A stretch of DNA of 64,000 bases from Oceanihabitans sp. 2_MG-2023 (GTDB taxonomy: Bacteria; Bacteroidota; Bacteroidia; Flavobacteriales; Flavobacteriaceae). Each line of letters starts with the position of its first letter. Positions within the stretch are counted from its first letter, which is position 1. This document shows positions 16,904-26,085 of the stretch, piece by piece. Position numbers and translations under genes: made by a program. The notes beneath the pieces were generated by a model, which was given only the letters and a program-made list of their open reading frames with translations, was not told where the DNA came from and searched no databases. The stretch covers positions 839,101 through 903,100 of the forward strand of contig NZ_JAUOQT010000001.1 of assembly GCF_030547245.1 (NCBI RefSeq). The letters run 5' to 3'.

Positions 16904-17905
16904 ATGAAAGTTTATCCAATAAAATTCAATCCAATATTAAAAGAAAAAATCTGGGGAGGTAACAAACTAGGTACCCTTTTAGGAAAAGATACAAACAAAA
17001 ATAATGTAGGTGAAAGTTGGGAGATTTCTGATGTAAATGGAAATATTTCAGAAGTTAGTAATGGAGCTTATAAAGGAGCTAGTTTAAAAACACTAATTGA
17101 AGATCATGAAGCAACGCTTTTAGGAGCAGAGAATTTTGCAAACTTTGGATATAATTTTCCGCTATTAATTAAATTTTTAGATGCGAAAACAGATTTATCT
17201 GTGCAAGTACACCCAGATAATACAATGGCTAAAAAACATCATGATTCTTTTGGTAAAACAGAAATGTGGTACATTATGGATAGCGATGAAAAAGCAGATA
17301 TTGTTTTAGGTTTAAAAGATAAAACTACAAACCCAAAAGTTTTAAATCATATTAATGCAACTAATGTAGATACTATTTTTAATAGAGAACAAGTAAAAAA
17401 AGGAGATAGTTTTTTTATTCCTGCAGGAAAAATTCATGCTATTGGAGCTGGAGTTCTTGCAGCAGAAATTCAACAAACAAGCGATATTACTTACCGTGTT
17501 TACGATTGGGATAGAACCGATGATTCTGGACAAAAAAGAGAATTACACACGCAATTGGCAGAACAAGCAACTAAAGAGTTTGATACTAATTGTAAAGCAA
17601 GCTACGATTTAAAACCAAATACAAGCGCAAGTTTAGTAGATTGTGAATATTTTACAACTAACATTTTAGATATTACCAACCACCAAGTAAAGAATTATAG
17701 TCACTTAGATTCGTTTGTAATTTTTATGTGTGTAGAAGGGCAAGTTGAAATAACAGCTGGTTTACATACCGAAACGGTAAAGATGGGAGAAACGATTTTA
17801 ATTCCTGCAAATACAGAGGAGGTAGTATTTAGTTCTAATACAGCAAAACTTTTAGAAGTTTATGTAGATAAAGGTTTAGTGCAAAACATGCAACAAGCGT
17901 CATAA
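16904..17905 (+). CDS. manA: Mannose-6-phosphate isomerase, class I
   Basis: The 333-residue cupin enzyme interconverts fructose-6-phosphate and mannose-6-phosphate, feeding GDP-mannose formation. The zinc-site signatures are visible: QVHPDN (His103), Glu120 in KTEMWYI, and His178 in PAGKIHAIG, followed by the conserved AAEIQQTSDITYRVYDWDR. The length fits the short bacterial type. It is the last gene of the REC-GT2 operon and ends four bases before the convergent flexirubin genes. Its place suggests that the polymer contains mannose or a mannose-derived sugar, although no GDP-mannose pyrophosphorylase gene is in the window. Confidence 0.93.
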   Translation: MKVYPIKFNPILKEKIWGGNKLGTLLGKDTNKNNVGESWEISDVNGNISEVSNGAYKGASLKTLIEDHEATLLGAENFANFGYNFPLLIKFLDAKTDLSVQVHPDNTMAKKHHDSFGKTEMWYIMDSDEKADIVLGLKDKTTNPKVLNHINATNVDTIFNREQVKKGDSFFIPAGKIHAIGAGVLAAEIQQTSDITYRVYDWDRTDDSGQKRELHTQLAEQATKEFDTNCKASYDLKPNTSASLVDCEYFTTNILDITNHQVKNYSHLDSFVIFMCVEGQVEITAGLHTETVKMGETILIPANTEEVVFSSNTAKLLEVYVDKGLVQNMQQAS

Positions 17906-17909
17906 TACA

Positions 17910-19199
17910 TTAGGATCGCTTATCAATTACCAAAATAGGTTTTCTGCTCATTGCAGGAAACTGTAGTTTTTGAATTTCTTTTTTATCATGAAAGGCTATT
18001 CTTGGCGCAACACGAAGTTTCGCTCTAAAGTGATCTTTAATACTTTGTAATAATTTTTCGGAAGGATCGGTTGCCGCAATTTTTATTAGAATTTCATCGG
18101 TACCAATATCATTATGAGAAATCTCGATAATATAACTTTCTACTGCATTAAAATCGTTTAAAATATTATCCATTGCTGGAGGATACAAAGTGGTGCCTTT
18201 ATATTTTATCATTTGTTTTTTTCTACCAACAACTGGTCCTAAACGCATGGTGTTTCTACCACAAGAACAAGTTTCTTTATGTGCCTTTACCATATCACCA
18301 GTTTTAAAACGCAATAAAGGCATACCCTCTATACCTAAAGTTGTGATGGTTAATTCGCCAACTTCACCTTCAGGAACAACATGATTTTTATCGTCTAAAA
18401 TTTCAACAATAATTAATTCTGGGTGCTGATGCCCTCCTTGTTGGTGTTCACATTCGGTAAATGCAGTATTCATTTCGGTAGAAGCATAGGTAGAAAACAA
18501 TTCAATATCCCACTTGGCTTTTATTTTTTGCGACAAGGTATTTAAACTAAAATCTTGTTCGCGCAACGGTTCGCCTATGCATATGGCACCTTTAACTCCA
18601 GATGCATTTATATCTATTTCATTTCGTTCGGCATACTCCATAAGTTTTAATAAAAACGAAGGGACAGCTATCAAATAGGTTGGTTTAAATTTTAAAATGG
18701 AATCCCATTGTAATTCTGGTATTCCTGCGCCTACACGAATGATTCCGGCACCAAGTTTACGTACACCAAGAAAGTATGCTAATCCTGCCATAAAACGCCT
18801 GTCTATGGTTGTCATGAGTTGTACAATATCTTCCTTGCCAACTCCTGCACAAGCAAAAGAAATAGCTTCGTTATATGCTAAACGCTCTAAGTCATTATCG
18901 GTTAAAGCAAAAGTTACAGGGTCTCCTAAAGTACCAGAAGTAGTAACATAATCGATTATTTTACTTTTTGGCACACATAAAAAAGCATCATTATTTTGTT
19001 GTAATTGGTCTTTGGTTGTAACTGGAATTTTAGATAAATCTTCAATAGTTTGAATAGCATCAATTGCAATATTGTTTTCTTTAAAAACACGTTTGTAGTA
19101 TGCTGAGTTTTCATTTAAATACGTTAACAATTCTGCTAATTTATTTTCTTGAAAAGCTTTAATTTCTTTGGTTGATGCTTGTTCTATTTTAGGAATCAT
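17910..19199 (-). CDS. PaaK-like acyl-CoA/ACP ligase (flexirubin cluster)
   Basis: The protein has 429 residues of the phenylacetate-CoA ligase branch of adenylate-forming enzymes. The phosphate-binding loop is TTSGTLGDP (about 85-93). A Cys-rich CSCGRNTMRLGPVVGR and the C-terminal IKYKGTTLYPPAMD hinge complete the family pattern. The expected role is ATP-dependent activation of 4-coumarate, made by the tyrosine ammonia-lyase of the same cluster, as the polyene starter. It is the most distal gene of the minus-strand cluster, and its start overlaps the stop of the C45 acyltransferase gene by four bases. The natural substrate is inferred from cluster context. Confidence 0.85.
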   Translation of the reverse strand: MIPKIEQASTKEIKAFQENKLAELLTYLNENSAYYKRVFKENNIAIDAIQTIEDLSKIPVTTKDQLQQNNDAFLCVPKSKIIDYVTTSGTLGDPVTFALTDNDLERLAYNEAISFACAGVGKEDIVQLMTTIDRRFMAGLAYFLGVRKLGAGIIRVGAGIPELQWDSILKFKPTYLIAVPSFLLKLMEYAERNEIDINASGVKGAICIGEPLREQDFSLNTLSQKIKAKWDIELFSTYASTEMNTAFTECEHQQGGHQHPELIIVEILDDKNHVVPEGEVGELTITTLGIEGMPLLRFKTGDMVKAHKETCSCGRNTMRLGPVVGRKKQMIKYKGTTLYPPAMDNILNDFNAVESYIIEISHNDIGTDEILIKIAATDPSEKLLQSIKDHFRAKLRVAPRIAFHDKKEIQKLQFPAMSRKPILVIDKRS

Positions 19200-20875
19200 A
19201 AATTTAATTTCCTTTTAATCTTTTTAATATATTTATCTAATTCCTCTTGATCTGGAACGGTAGTAATTTCTTTGGTATTTGCAGTTTCAAAAGCATGTAA
19301 AGCTGCTGTATAAAATCCTTTTTCGTAATAATATTTTCCAACAAGATAATATACTTCCCAATACTCTGGGTTTAGTTGAATGGTTTCTGTAAGCTTTTCT
19401 GAAGAAATTTTTGTTTCATTACTAATAGCATGTTGTAATGCTTTACTAGCTATTCTGTAGGCTTCATAATTTTTATATGCTTCGGTAAACTGAAACGCAT
19501 CTGCTTCAATGGTTAATTCTGGTATAGAAAGGTTTAGATGGGAAGCGGAAGCATCTGCAAAAACCTCATCTAAATCGTAAGCTACAAATGCACCTAATTG
19601 ATACGGATTGGATGAAACCCAAACCTGTCGCTCTTCGGGTTTAAAAACAATACCATGGTGTGCTAAAAGTTGGTTTAAGGCTTTCTCATTGCCATAACCA
19701 ATGGCTTTATCATGTAAACCTTCTTTGTTTCGTAGAATAGCTACAGCGTCTTGTACATTTAATTTTTCGGTAGCAGCTAAAAGTTCTTCCATACGTTCGT
19801 AACGATATGCTGAATGACTTTCGGCTATTGCTTTTATGTTATTTTTATCTTCTGCATAAGCGTCACTTTGAAAGTGATTGGTACATATTAATTGGTTGGT
19901 ATTTTCTACTTGATACACACCAAAATTCTTAGGTGAAACCTCAATAGTAATGGCTTTTTTGTCTTTTGCACTACCAACAAAAATGGATTCGGATACAAAA
20001 ACCTGACGTTTTTTGGCAATGGCTATGGCTTCATCAATAGTTGATGCATATTGTAAAATTTCACGATTTAAAATAGAAATTGGTGTTTTGGCAATCCAAG
20101 GAATTTTAGATTTTCCAGCATTTATAGTCACTGTAAGTCCGTGTTCATTCATACCAGAAACTACACCAATCATTCCGGGCCAAGTTACCGACATAAATTT
20201 GTAACCTTCTGTTGGGTTTACAAAAGCTACTATTTTATTTTTTGCGAAGTCATCACCAGCATAGAAATCTAGGTTTCTACCGATTAATAATTGTCCGTCT
20301 TCGGTTTTATTCCCCCAAGCAGCAAAAGAAGAACAACCAACCAACATTAAATCTTGCATAGCGTGACCAATATCATGCGCGCCGTGAAGATACAACACTC
20401 TTAAATATTCTTCGGCAATATGATTATAGTCGTTGGATGCATATTTGGATAGCCCTAAAATCTCTGCTTTGTAAGCTTCTGGAATATGTAAATACATCTT
20501 TCGATTGTAGAAAGCTAAAACTTTTCGTAGTAGATATTGCTTGAATTTAGAGGGAACCAATTCGTCTACTTTACTTAAAAAAGCATGCTCTTGGGTTTTA
20601 AATAAATCTTCGGTTAATAAACCCGTATTTAAACCAATTTGGTAAGCGTTTCCTTCTACAAACAATTCATAAGAACCATATTCGTTTTTTGCAAAACTAT
20701 TATTTCCTGAAGCAAACGTAGAATCGTTAATTGTAATTTTTTCTGAAATTGTTGCATCATAACCACTTACATCTGGAATGTCATGTATAGATTTTGAGAT
20801 ACCACATGAAGTGAGTGCCGCAAAAAGTATGACAACTAAAAACGAAGTGTAGCAATTAAAATTTTTAATCTTCAT
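19196..20875 (-). CDS. C45-family autoproteolytic acyltransferase-like lipoprotein
   Basis: The protein has 559 residues, with a lipobox ending at Cys24 (AALTSC). The central domain is of the acyl-CoA:6-aminopenicillanate acyltransferase/C45 family, Ntn-hydrolase fold. Cys181 in LVGCSSFAAW is the expected self-cleavage residue and nucleophile, followed by LLIGRNLDFY and MIGVVSGMNEHGLTVTINAG. The last 100 residues look TPR-like (WEVYYLVGKYYYEKGFYTAALHAFE). Lipidation and lack of other retention signals place it in the periplasm or outer membrane. In a flexirubin cluster it is a plausible catalyst for the ester between the polyene acid and the dialkylresorcinol; that role is inferred. Confidence 0.8.
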   Translation of the reverse strand: MKIKNFNCYTSFLVVILFAALTSCGISKSIHDIPDVSGYDATISEKITINDSTFASGNNSFAKNEYGSYELFVEGNAYQIGLNTGLLTEDLFKTQEHAFLSKVDELVPSKFKQYLLRKVLAFYNRKMYLHIPEAYKAEILGLSKYASNDYNHIAEEYLRVLYLHGAHDIGHAMQDLMLVGCSSFAAWGNKTEDGQLLIGRNLDFYAGDDFAKNKIVAFVNPTEGYKFMSVTWPGMIGVVSGMNEHGLTVTINAGKSKIPWIAKTPISILNREILQYASTIDEAIAIAKKRQVFVSESIFVGSAKDKKAITIEVSPKNFGVYQVENTNQLICTNHFQSDAYAEDKNNIKAIAESHSAYRYERMEELLAATEKLNVQDAVAILRNKEGLHDKAIGYGNEKALNQLLAHHGIVFKPEERQVWVSSNPYQLGAFVAYDLDEVFADASASHLNLSIPELTIEADAFQFTEAYKNYEAYRIASKALQHAISNETKISSEKLTETIQLNPEYWEVYYLVGKYYYEKGFYTAALHAFETANTKEITTVPDQEELDKYIKKIKRKLNL

Positions 20876-22403
20876 GGCTGTTAGATTCTAAAATCTTATC
20901 TAATAAATAATCTTTACCAAGAATTTCGGAACAGGTAATAATAGCGCTTATCGTTACTCCTAAAATTCCGTGCATATTTAAACTCTGACCGGTAAAAAAC
21001 AAGTTTTTTATTTTAGTTTTTGGCGATAAATGTGAGTGTAAAGGTTTGTTTACATCTTTAACATAGGCGTACATAGAACCACGATTACTACCAATATAAT
21101 CTCTATAAGACAAAGGTGTTGAGGTGTAATAAGCTTCGATACAATCTCTAATATTAGGGAATTTTTTTACTAACTCATCAATAAGTGTTTCTGCTTTTTC
21201 GGTTTTAAATTGCTCGTAGGTTTGCCCTCTGTCGTTTTTATTTGCAACGGTATTGTGTGTGTCTTCCCAAGGTTTTACTTCGTCATAATTCATATAGGTC
21301 ATTACCGCAATACTATCACCAAATCCGTTAGAATTTTTCTTAATTCCCATAGACATCATATATCCTTCTGGCCAACTTTCTTGTGTGTAGTTGTGGGAAT
21401 CCCAAACTTTGGTAGCATCTTTAAAATGGTAGAAGTTTTTATTTTGATATTTAAACGTGTTCGGTTTTAAAACAAGGTATAAAGTGAAAGCAGCAATGGT
21501 ACTTTCAATTTTTTCAATTCGGTTGGTGTATGATTTTCTAAATTTATCTTCCCCTACCATTTTTACAGTAAGTTTCGGTTCTATATTAGAAATAAATAAA
21601 CCACCTTTAACCTCTACTCCTTTGGTTGTAGTTGCTGAAGTGATTAAACCATCTTCAAATCCGAATTTTGAAACTTCGTGATGTTTATACACTTCTCCAC
21701 CTTCGGCTTTTAGTCTTTTAATTAGCACTTTGGTAATTTGGCTTCCACCATTGACACAACGATAGGAACTTTGTATATAGGAGTTTGTAGATAATGCATG
21801 TACAAAAAATGGTGTTTTGTTTTGATCTCCGGCATACAAATAATTAGAACCAGCTAAAACCGCTTGCAGTTTTTTATTTGTTGTAAATGAATTTATGTAT
21901 TCTTTTGCTGGTAGTTGAAAAATTTCAGCATCATCATAATAAGGCTTTCCTTTTTTAAGGGAGTATAACGGGAATTTAAGACAGGTTTCTTGTAGCTTTT
22001 GGCAATACATTTTGATACCTTCTTCTTCATCAGGGAAATCTACTAATAAGTTTTTTATAAAATTATCGTAGCCTTGTGCATGTTTATACTCTTTAGGGTC
22101 TTCATCAAAAGAGATGACATCAAAACCATCTTCATCCATTTTATGAAGCTGTATGCCGTCTAAAATATCAATATATTTAAAGTATTGATGTAAGTTTTGT
22201 CCTTCGCTTAAGCCACCAATATAATGTACTCCTGTATCAAAAATAGTTTTGTTACGAACAAAGGTTTGTAGGTTTCCACCATATTGATTGTTTTTTTCTA
22301 AAACGCAAACACTCTTTCCTTCTTTGGCAAGAATAATTGCAGAAACCAATCCAGCGAGACCACTTCCAACGATTACAACATCATAATATTCTTTGTACTT
22401 CAA
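20865..22403 (-). CDS. FAD-dependent CrtI/retinol-saturase-like oxidoreductase
   Basis: The protein has 512 residues with an N-terminal Rossmann dinucleotide-binding motif (VVIVGSGLAGLVSA, then VLEKNNQYGGN) and the phytoene desaturase/all-trans-retinol saturase pattern (FDTGVHYIGG near the N-terminus; FFTGQSLNMHGILGVTISA near the C-terminus). Such enzymes add or remove double bonds in conjugated chains. In this cluster it may adjust the polyene or the alkyl chains. The gene overlaps the next downstream gene by 11 bases and follows the MMPL fusion gene by four, so it is part of the main operon. Confidence 0.83.
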   Translation of the reverse strand: MKYKEYYDVVIVGSGLAGLVSAIILAKEGKSVCVLEKNNQYGGNLQTFVRNKTIFDTGVHYIGGLSEGQNLHQYFKYIDILDGIQLHKMDEDGFDVISFDEDPKEYKHAQGYDNFIKNLLVDFPDEEEGIKMYCQKLQETCLKFPLYSLKKGKPYYDDAEIFQLPAKEYINSFTTNKKLQAVLAGSNYLYAGDQNKTPFFVHALSTNSYIQSSYRCVNGGSQITKVLIKRLKAEGGEVYKHHEVSKFGFEDGLITSATTTKGVEVKGGLFISNIEPKLTVKMVGEDKFRKSYTNRIEKIESTIAAFTLYLVLKPNTFKYQNKNFYHFKDATKVWDSHNYTQESWPEGYMMSMGIKKNSNGFGDSIAVMTYMNYDEVKPWEDTHNTVANKNDRGQTYEQFKTEKAETLIDELVKKFPNIRDCIEAYYTSTPLSYRDYIGSNRGSMYAYVKDVNKPLHSHLSPKTKIKNLFFTGQSLNMHGILGVTISAIITCSEILGKDYLLDKILESNSHED

Positions 22404-22407
22404 TATT

Positions 22408-25400
22408 TTATTTTTTTAAGATAATAAGTGTTTCGTTTTCTTTTTCAACTTTAAAATCTAAAGATTTTAAAAGTTCAATATATAAATTTCGACATTCTTT
22501 TAATAATACAAAAACATTCGCAGTATTTGCTATATTTTTAATTTCATTTTCAGGAATCCCTTTAAGATTAAGTATAGCAGTATTAGTGTTGTTTTGTATT
22601 AGTTCTTCCATAGAATTATACACCGAAATTTTATAATGTGTATTTGTAATGTAGCTATTTTTAACTATTGCACTTTCATTTTTGTCTTTAATAAACGTAT
22701 GTATTTTCCTGTCTGGATGATCTAAAGCCAATAGTAAGTCTAGTTGTCCAGAATCTTTAGAAAAATGTGTAATAACATCTTTTTCGCCAATAGTATCTAG
22801 AATTGCTCTATAATTTATTGCGTTGGTCTTTAAATCTGTTTTAACCTTTTTATAAAGTGCATCTCCTTTATATCTGTAATCTTCTAAAACAATACGATGA
22901 AAGTATGTTTCGTTTTCTAACTCATCACGAAGTAGATTAAATTCTTTCTTAAAATGAGCACTTATTGCTTTCGTTTTTTCTCTAGATGTAGAACCAAAAC
23001 TTTGATCTTCGGTTGTAATTCTATCTAATATTTTTATGGTAAGATGTTCTCTTTTTATTATAAAGCTTCCTTTTGGTAGGACTTCAGAATTACCATGAAT
23101 TAGTATAGGCAGAATATCTAGATTTAATTCTTCGGCTAAGAAAAAAGCACCTTTATGAAAACGTTTTATCTTGTTTGTATAAGATCTAGTTCCTTCTGGA
23201 AAGGCCATTAAAGAATAGCCTTGATCTAATTTGTTTTTTAAATGTGAGACACCACCATCAATACCATTAGAAACTGGATAAAAACCAGCCATTTTTACAG
23301 TTCTTCCAAAAACAGGAGAGTTGTATACCCAATCGTTTACCAAGAAAATAATTTTTGGAGATTGCATACCAATTGCTAGAATATCTAAAAAAGAGGTGTG
23401 GTTTGCAATAATGATAGCTTGTTTTTTAAAGGTTTCGTTATTTGGATTTAGAGTTTTTACCTTAACAAATGGATTAGTAAAAAATACAGATCTCATAAAT
23501 TTAGAGAGCACTTGATGAAACCAAGGCATTTTTACTTTTTTAGAAAGCGGAATGAGAGGGAAAACAATAGCTGCTATTAATCCCAATACAAATCCACCAA
23601 TACCATAATACCCAAAAGAAAAAAGAGCATGTAATAATAAATGCAAAGTTATTGGTCTTTTGGTTTTACTTCCAATAAATAATTTAAAAAGTAAAGGTTG
23701 TATACTAAACGAAATTAATAAAGCAGATAAAATACCAATAATCGAAACTAGCGAGATGGAATGTAAAGCAGGATGCTTAGCAAAAATTAAAACACCAACG
23801 CCTAAAATAGTGGTTATAACCGAAAGTATAATAGAGGTTTTATGTGTTGGTAAAGCTATTTCTCCTGTTTTATATTCGTGCAGTAAACCATTAGTAATAA
23901 AAATACAATAGTCTATACCTAAACCAAAAATAAAGGTGGAAATTATGATATTAAATATATTAAACTGTATACCAAAAAATCCCATTGTACCAATGGTTAA
24001 CAGCCAAGTAAGTGCAATTGGAATTGCTGTAACTAAGGTTAAAGAAATACTTCTGTAAAAAAGTAATAATAATAATAAAACAACGATAGAAGAGTATAAA
24101 ACTAGACGATTAAAGTCGGTTTTTAGATTGCCTAAAAAAGTTTCGTTCATGTGTTTTCTATCTACAACGACTGTTTTTTCTTGGTTTTCAAAAGTATCTA
24201 CTAGGCTTTGTGTGTTTTTATCTTGTACTTTAACTAAAGTAGTTACGGTGGAGAAATCGTTTTTGGAAGAAATATAATCTTCGGTAGAAATATTTTTTAA
24301 AGCTTTAAAGTCGGTAACCGTTAGCGGATTAAAAGTATTCTCTAATAGCGCATAAAATTTGTGGAAGGTGGTTGGTTTAAAACCTAAAGTTTTTCCGCTT
24401 TCCACTAAATTGTTTTTTGTGTTTTGAATGTTTTCTATAGTCCAAAACTGCTTCCAAGTATTAATTTTCTGATTTTGAATTTCTTCAGATTGAATTAAAG
24501 AACCAATAGAACTAAACTGAATTATTTTATCATCCTTTTGAAGCTTTTTAAGCATTGGGAAAATAACATCATTAGCTTGTAGTGCTTCGTTTTCTGTGTT
24601 TCCGTATGTGGCTAAATACACCGATTTTGATGAAATATTAGTAAGTGCATCTAACCTTTGTTGCGCATCCATTAACGATTTAGGTTCAAAATTTAGTTTT
24701 GCTAAGTCGTTATTAAAAGTCACTTTGTTATAGGTAAAAGCACTAATACCTATAAGAATTGCTAAAGCAATTAAAACCCATTTGTTTTGGTGCAAAGGAT
24801 AAGAAGCTACGCGATCTATAACATTTTTTTTAGTAGCCGTTTCTGTTTTGGTATTATATACTTGCGGAATAAAAAGTAGCGCAAAAACCGAAGCGCCTAA
24901 AACGCTAATTGCTGCAAAAATGCCTAAATCTTGTAATGCTTGCGACTCAATAAACAATAAACATAAAAAGGCTAAAGCTGTTGTTAAACTACTGATTAAA
25001 ATAGGTTTAGTAATTTCTTTATATAACTGTTTTGCATTGTTGTTACTGCGAATATGTGTAAGAATATGTAGCGCATAATCTAGAGTTACACCAAGAAGTA
25101 CTGAACCAATACCCAGTGAAATTGCAGATATTTTACCGCGTATAAGATATAATAAGCTTACCGCCAAAAGTGCACCTAAAATGGTAGGTGTAAATAGAAT
25201 AATTGGTATGCTTAATTTTTTGTAAAAAAGAATAAGAATAAGTAATAAAACGGTTACAGCAATACCAACAGTAAGTTGAATGTCTCTTTTTATTTGCTTG
25301 GCATTTGCAACAGCTATAAGCGCTCCTCCAAAATATTCAGCTTCTACTTTATTTTTAAATGTTATATTCAGTTGATCTTGTAGTGCATATAAATTATCTG

Positions 25401-26085
25401 CAAAAGTTGCGTTTTCTGCTGTTTCGCTAGATGCAAATGTTGGTGTAATAAAAAGCAGTACATTGTTTTTGTCTTTACTAATTATAAATCCGTTATATAG
25501 CGTGAAGTCATCACCAAAACTTAATTCTTGTAGTTTTTTTAAAGCAATAAAAGATAAGCCTAATGGATCTTTTAAAATGGTTTCTTTAGCCACAAAACCA
25601 GAAGGGGAAACTAAGGTTTTATAATTAGCATTCGTGGTTTTTTGAATACTATCTTTATCTAGTTTTTGTTGTATGGTTTGGTAATCTTCTTTATTTAAAA
25701 ACAAAGGTAAATTGTTGTATACAAAGTCTAAGGTATTCATTATATCCTTATCTGCAACTTGCCCTTGAATGTCTTTTATATATGCTTCTGAAGAATTAGA
25801 AATACTATCAATAAACTGCGTTGCATAGTTGGTTAAATCATCTGTATTTCCGTTTTCTTTTCGTTGAATATTTACAATAATCTTATCGGCAAAATTAACT
25901 TGTTTAAGTACTTTTTGTGCTTCGGAAGATTTTTCGCTTTGCGGAATAAGTTTGGTAATATCTTCTTCGAATTTAATATTTGAAGCTAGAAAAAATAAGC
26001 CAACAAAGAGTGCTAACAAAATACCAATGCTTAAAGGTTTTTGAGAGGCAATACGTTGGTGTATTTTATAAAACAGCTTATCCAT
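22408..26085 (-). CDS. MMPL exporter fused to lysophospholipid-acyltransferase-like domain
   Basis: The protein has 1225 residues. An RND/MMPL-type permease comes first, with a helix at about 18-36, a periplasmic loop, five to six helices, and a second repeat of the same layout (about 430-800). A PlsC-like acyltransferase domain follows, with HTSFLD (near 893) and FPEGTRSY. The last 170 or so residues form a domain with no helices that looks like a reduced methyltransferase fold. The arrangement agrees with the trifunctional MMPL/acyltransferase/methyltransferase proteins known from flexirubin clusters. It probably moves the pigment or an intermediate out of the inner membrane while acylating it. 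The start overlaps the next upstream gene by eight bases. Confidence 0.85.
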   Translation of the reverse strand: MDKLFYKIHQRIASQKPLSIGILLALFVGLFFLASNIKFEEDITKLIPQSEKSSEAQKVLKQVNFADKIIVNIQRKENGNTDDLTNYATQFIDSISNSSEAYIKDIQGQVADKDIMNTLDFVYNNLPLFLNKEDYQTIQQKLDKDSIQKTTNANYKTLVSPSGFVAKETILKDPLGLSFIALKKLQELSFGDDFTLYNGFIISKDKNNVLLFITPTFASSETAENATFADNLYALQDQLNITFKNKVEAEYFGGALIAVANAKQIKRDIQLTVGIAVTVLLLILILFYKKLSIPIILFTPTILGALLAVSLLYLIRGKISAISLGIGSVLLGVTLDYALHILTHIRSNNNAKQLYKEITKPILISSLTTALAFLCLLFIESQALQDLGIFAAISVLGASVFALLFIPQVYNTKTETATKKNVIDRVASYPLHQNKWVLIALAILIGISAFTYNKVTFNNDLAKLNFEPKSLMDAQQRLDALTNISSKSVYLATYGNTENEALQANDVIFPMLKKLQKDDKIIQFSSIGSLIQSEEIQNQKINTWKQFWTIENIQNTKNNLVESGKTLGFKPTTFHKFYALLENTFNPLTVTDFKALKNISTEDYISSKNDFSTVTTLVKVQDKNTQSLVDTFENQEKTVVVDRKHMNETFLGNLKTDFNRLVLYSSIVVLLLLLLFYRSISLTLVTAIPIALTWLLTIGTMGFFGIQFNIFNIIISTFIFGLGIDYCIFITNGLLHEYKTGEIALPTHKTSIILSVITTILGVGVLIFAKHPALHSISLVSIIGILSALLISFSIQPLLFKLFIGSKTKRPITLHLLLHALFSFGYYGIGGFVLGLIAAIVFPLIPLSKKVKMPWFHQVLSKFMRSVFFTNPFVKVKTLNPNNETFKKQAIIIANHTSFLDILAIGMQSPKIIFLVNDWVYNSPVFGRTVKMAGFYPVSNGIDGGVSHLKNKLDQGYSLMAFPEGTRSYTNKIKRFHKGAFFLAEELNLDILPILIHGNSEVLPKGSFIIKREHLTIKILDRITTEDQSFGSTSREKTKAISAHFKKEFNLLRDELENETYFHRIVLEDYRYKGDALYKKVKTDLKTNAINYRAILDTIGEKDVITHFSKDSGQLDLLLALDHPDRKIHTFIKDKNESAIVKNSYITNTHYKISVYNSMEELIQNNTNTAILNLKGIPENEIKNIANTANVFVLLKECRNLYIELLKSLDFKVEKENETLIILKK

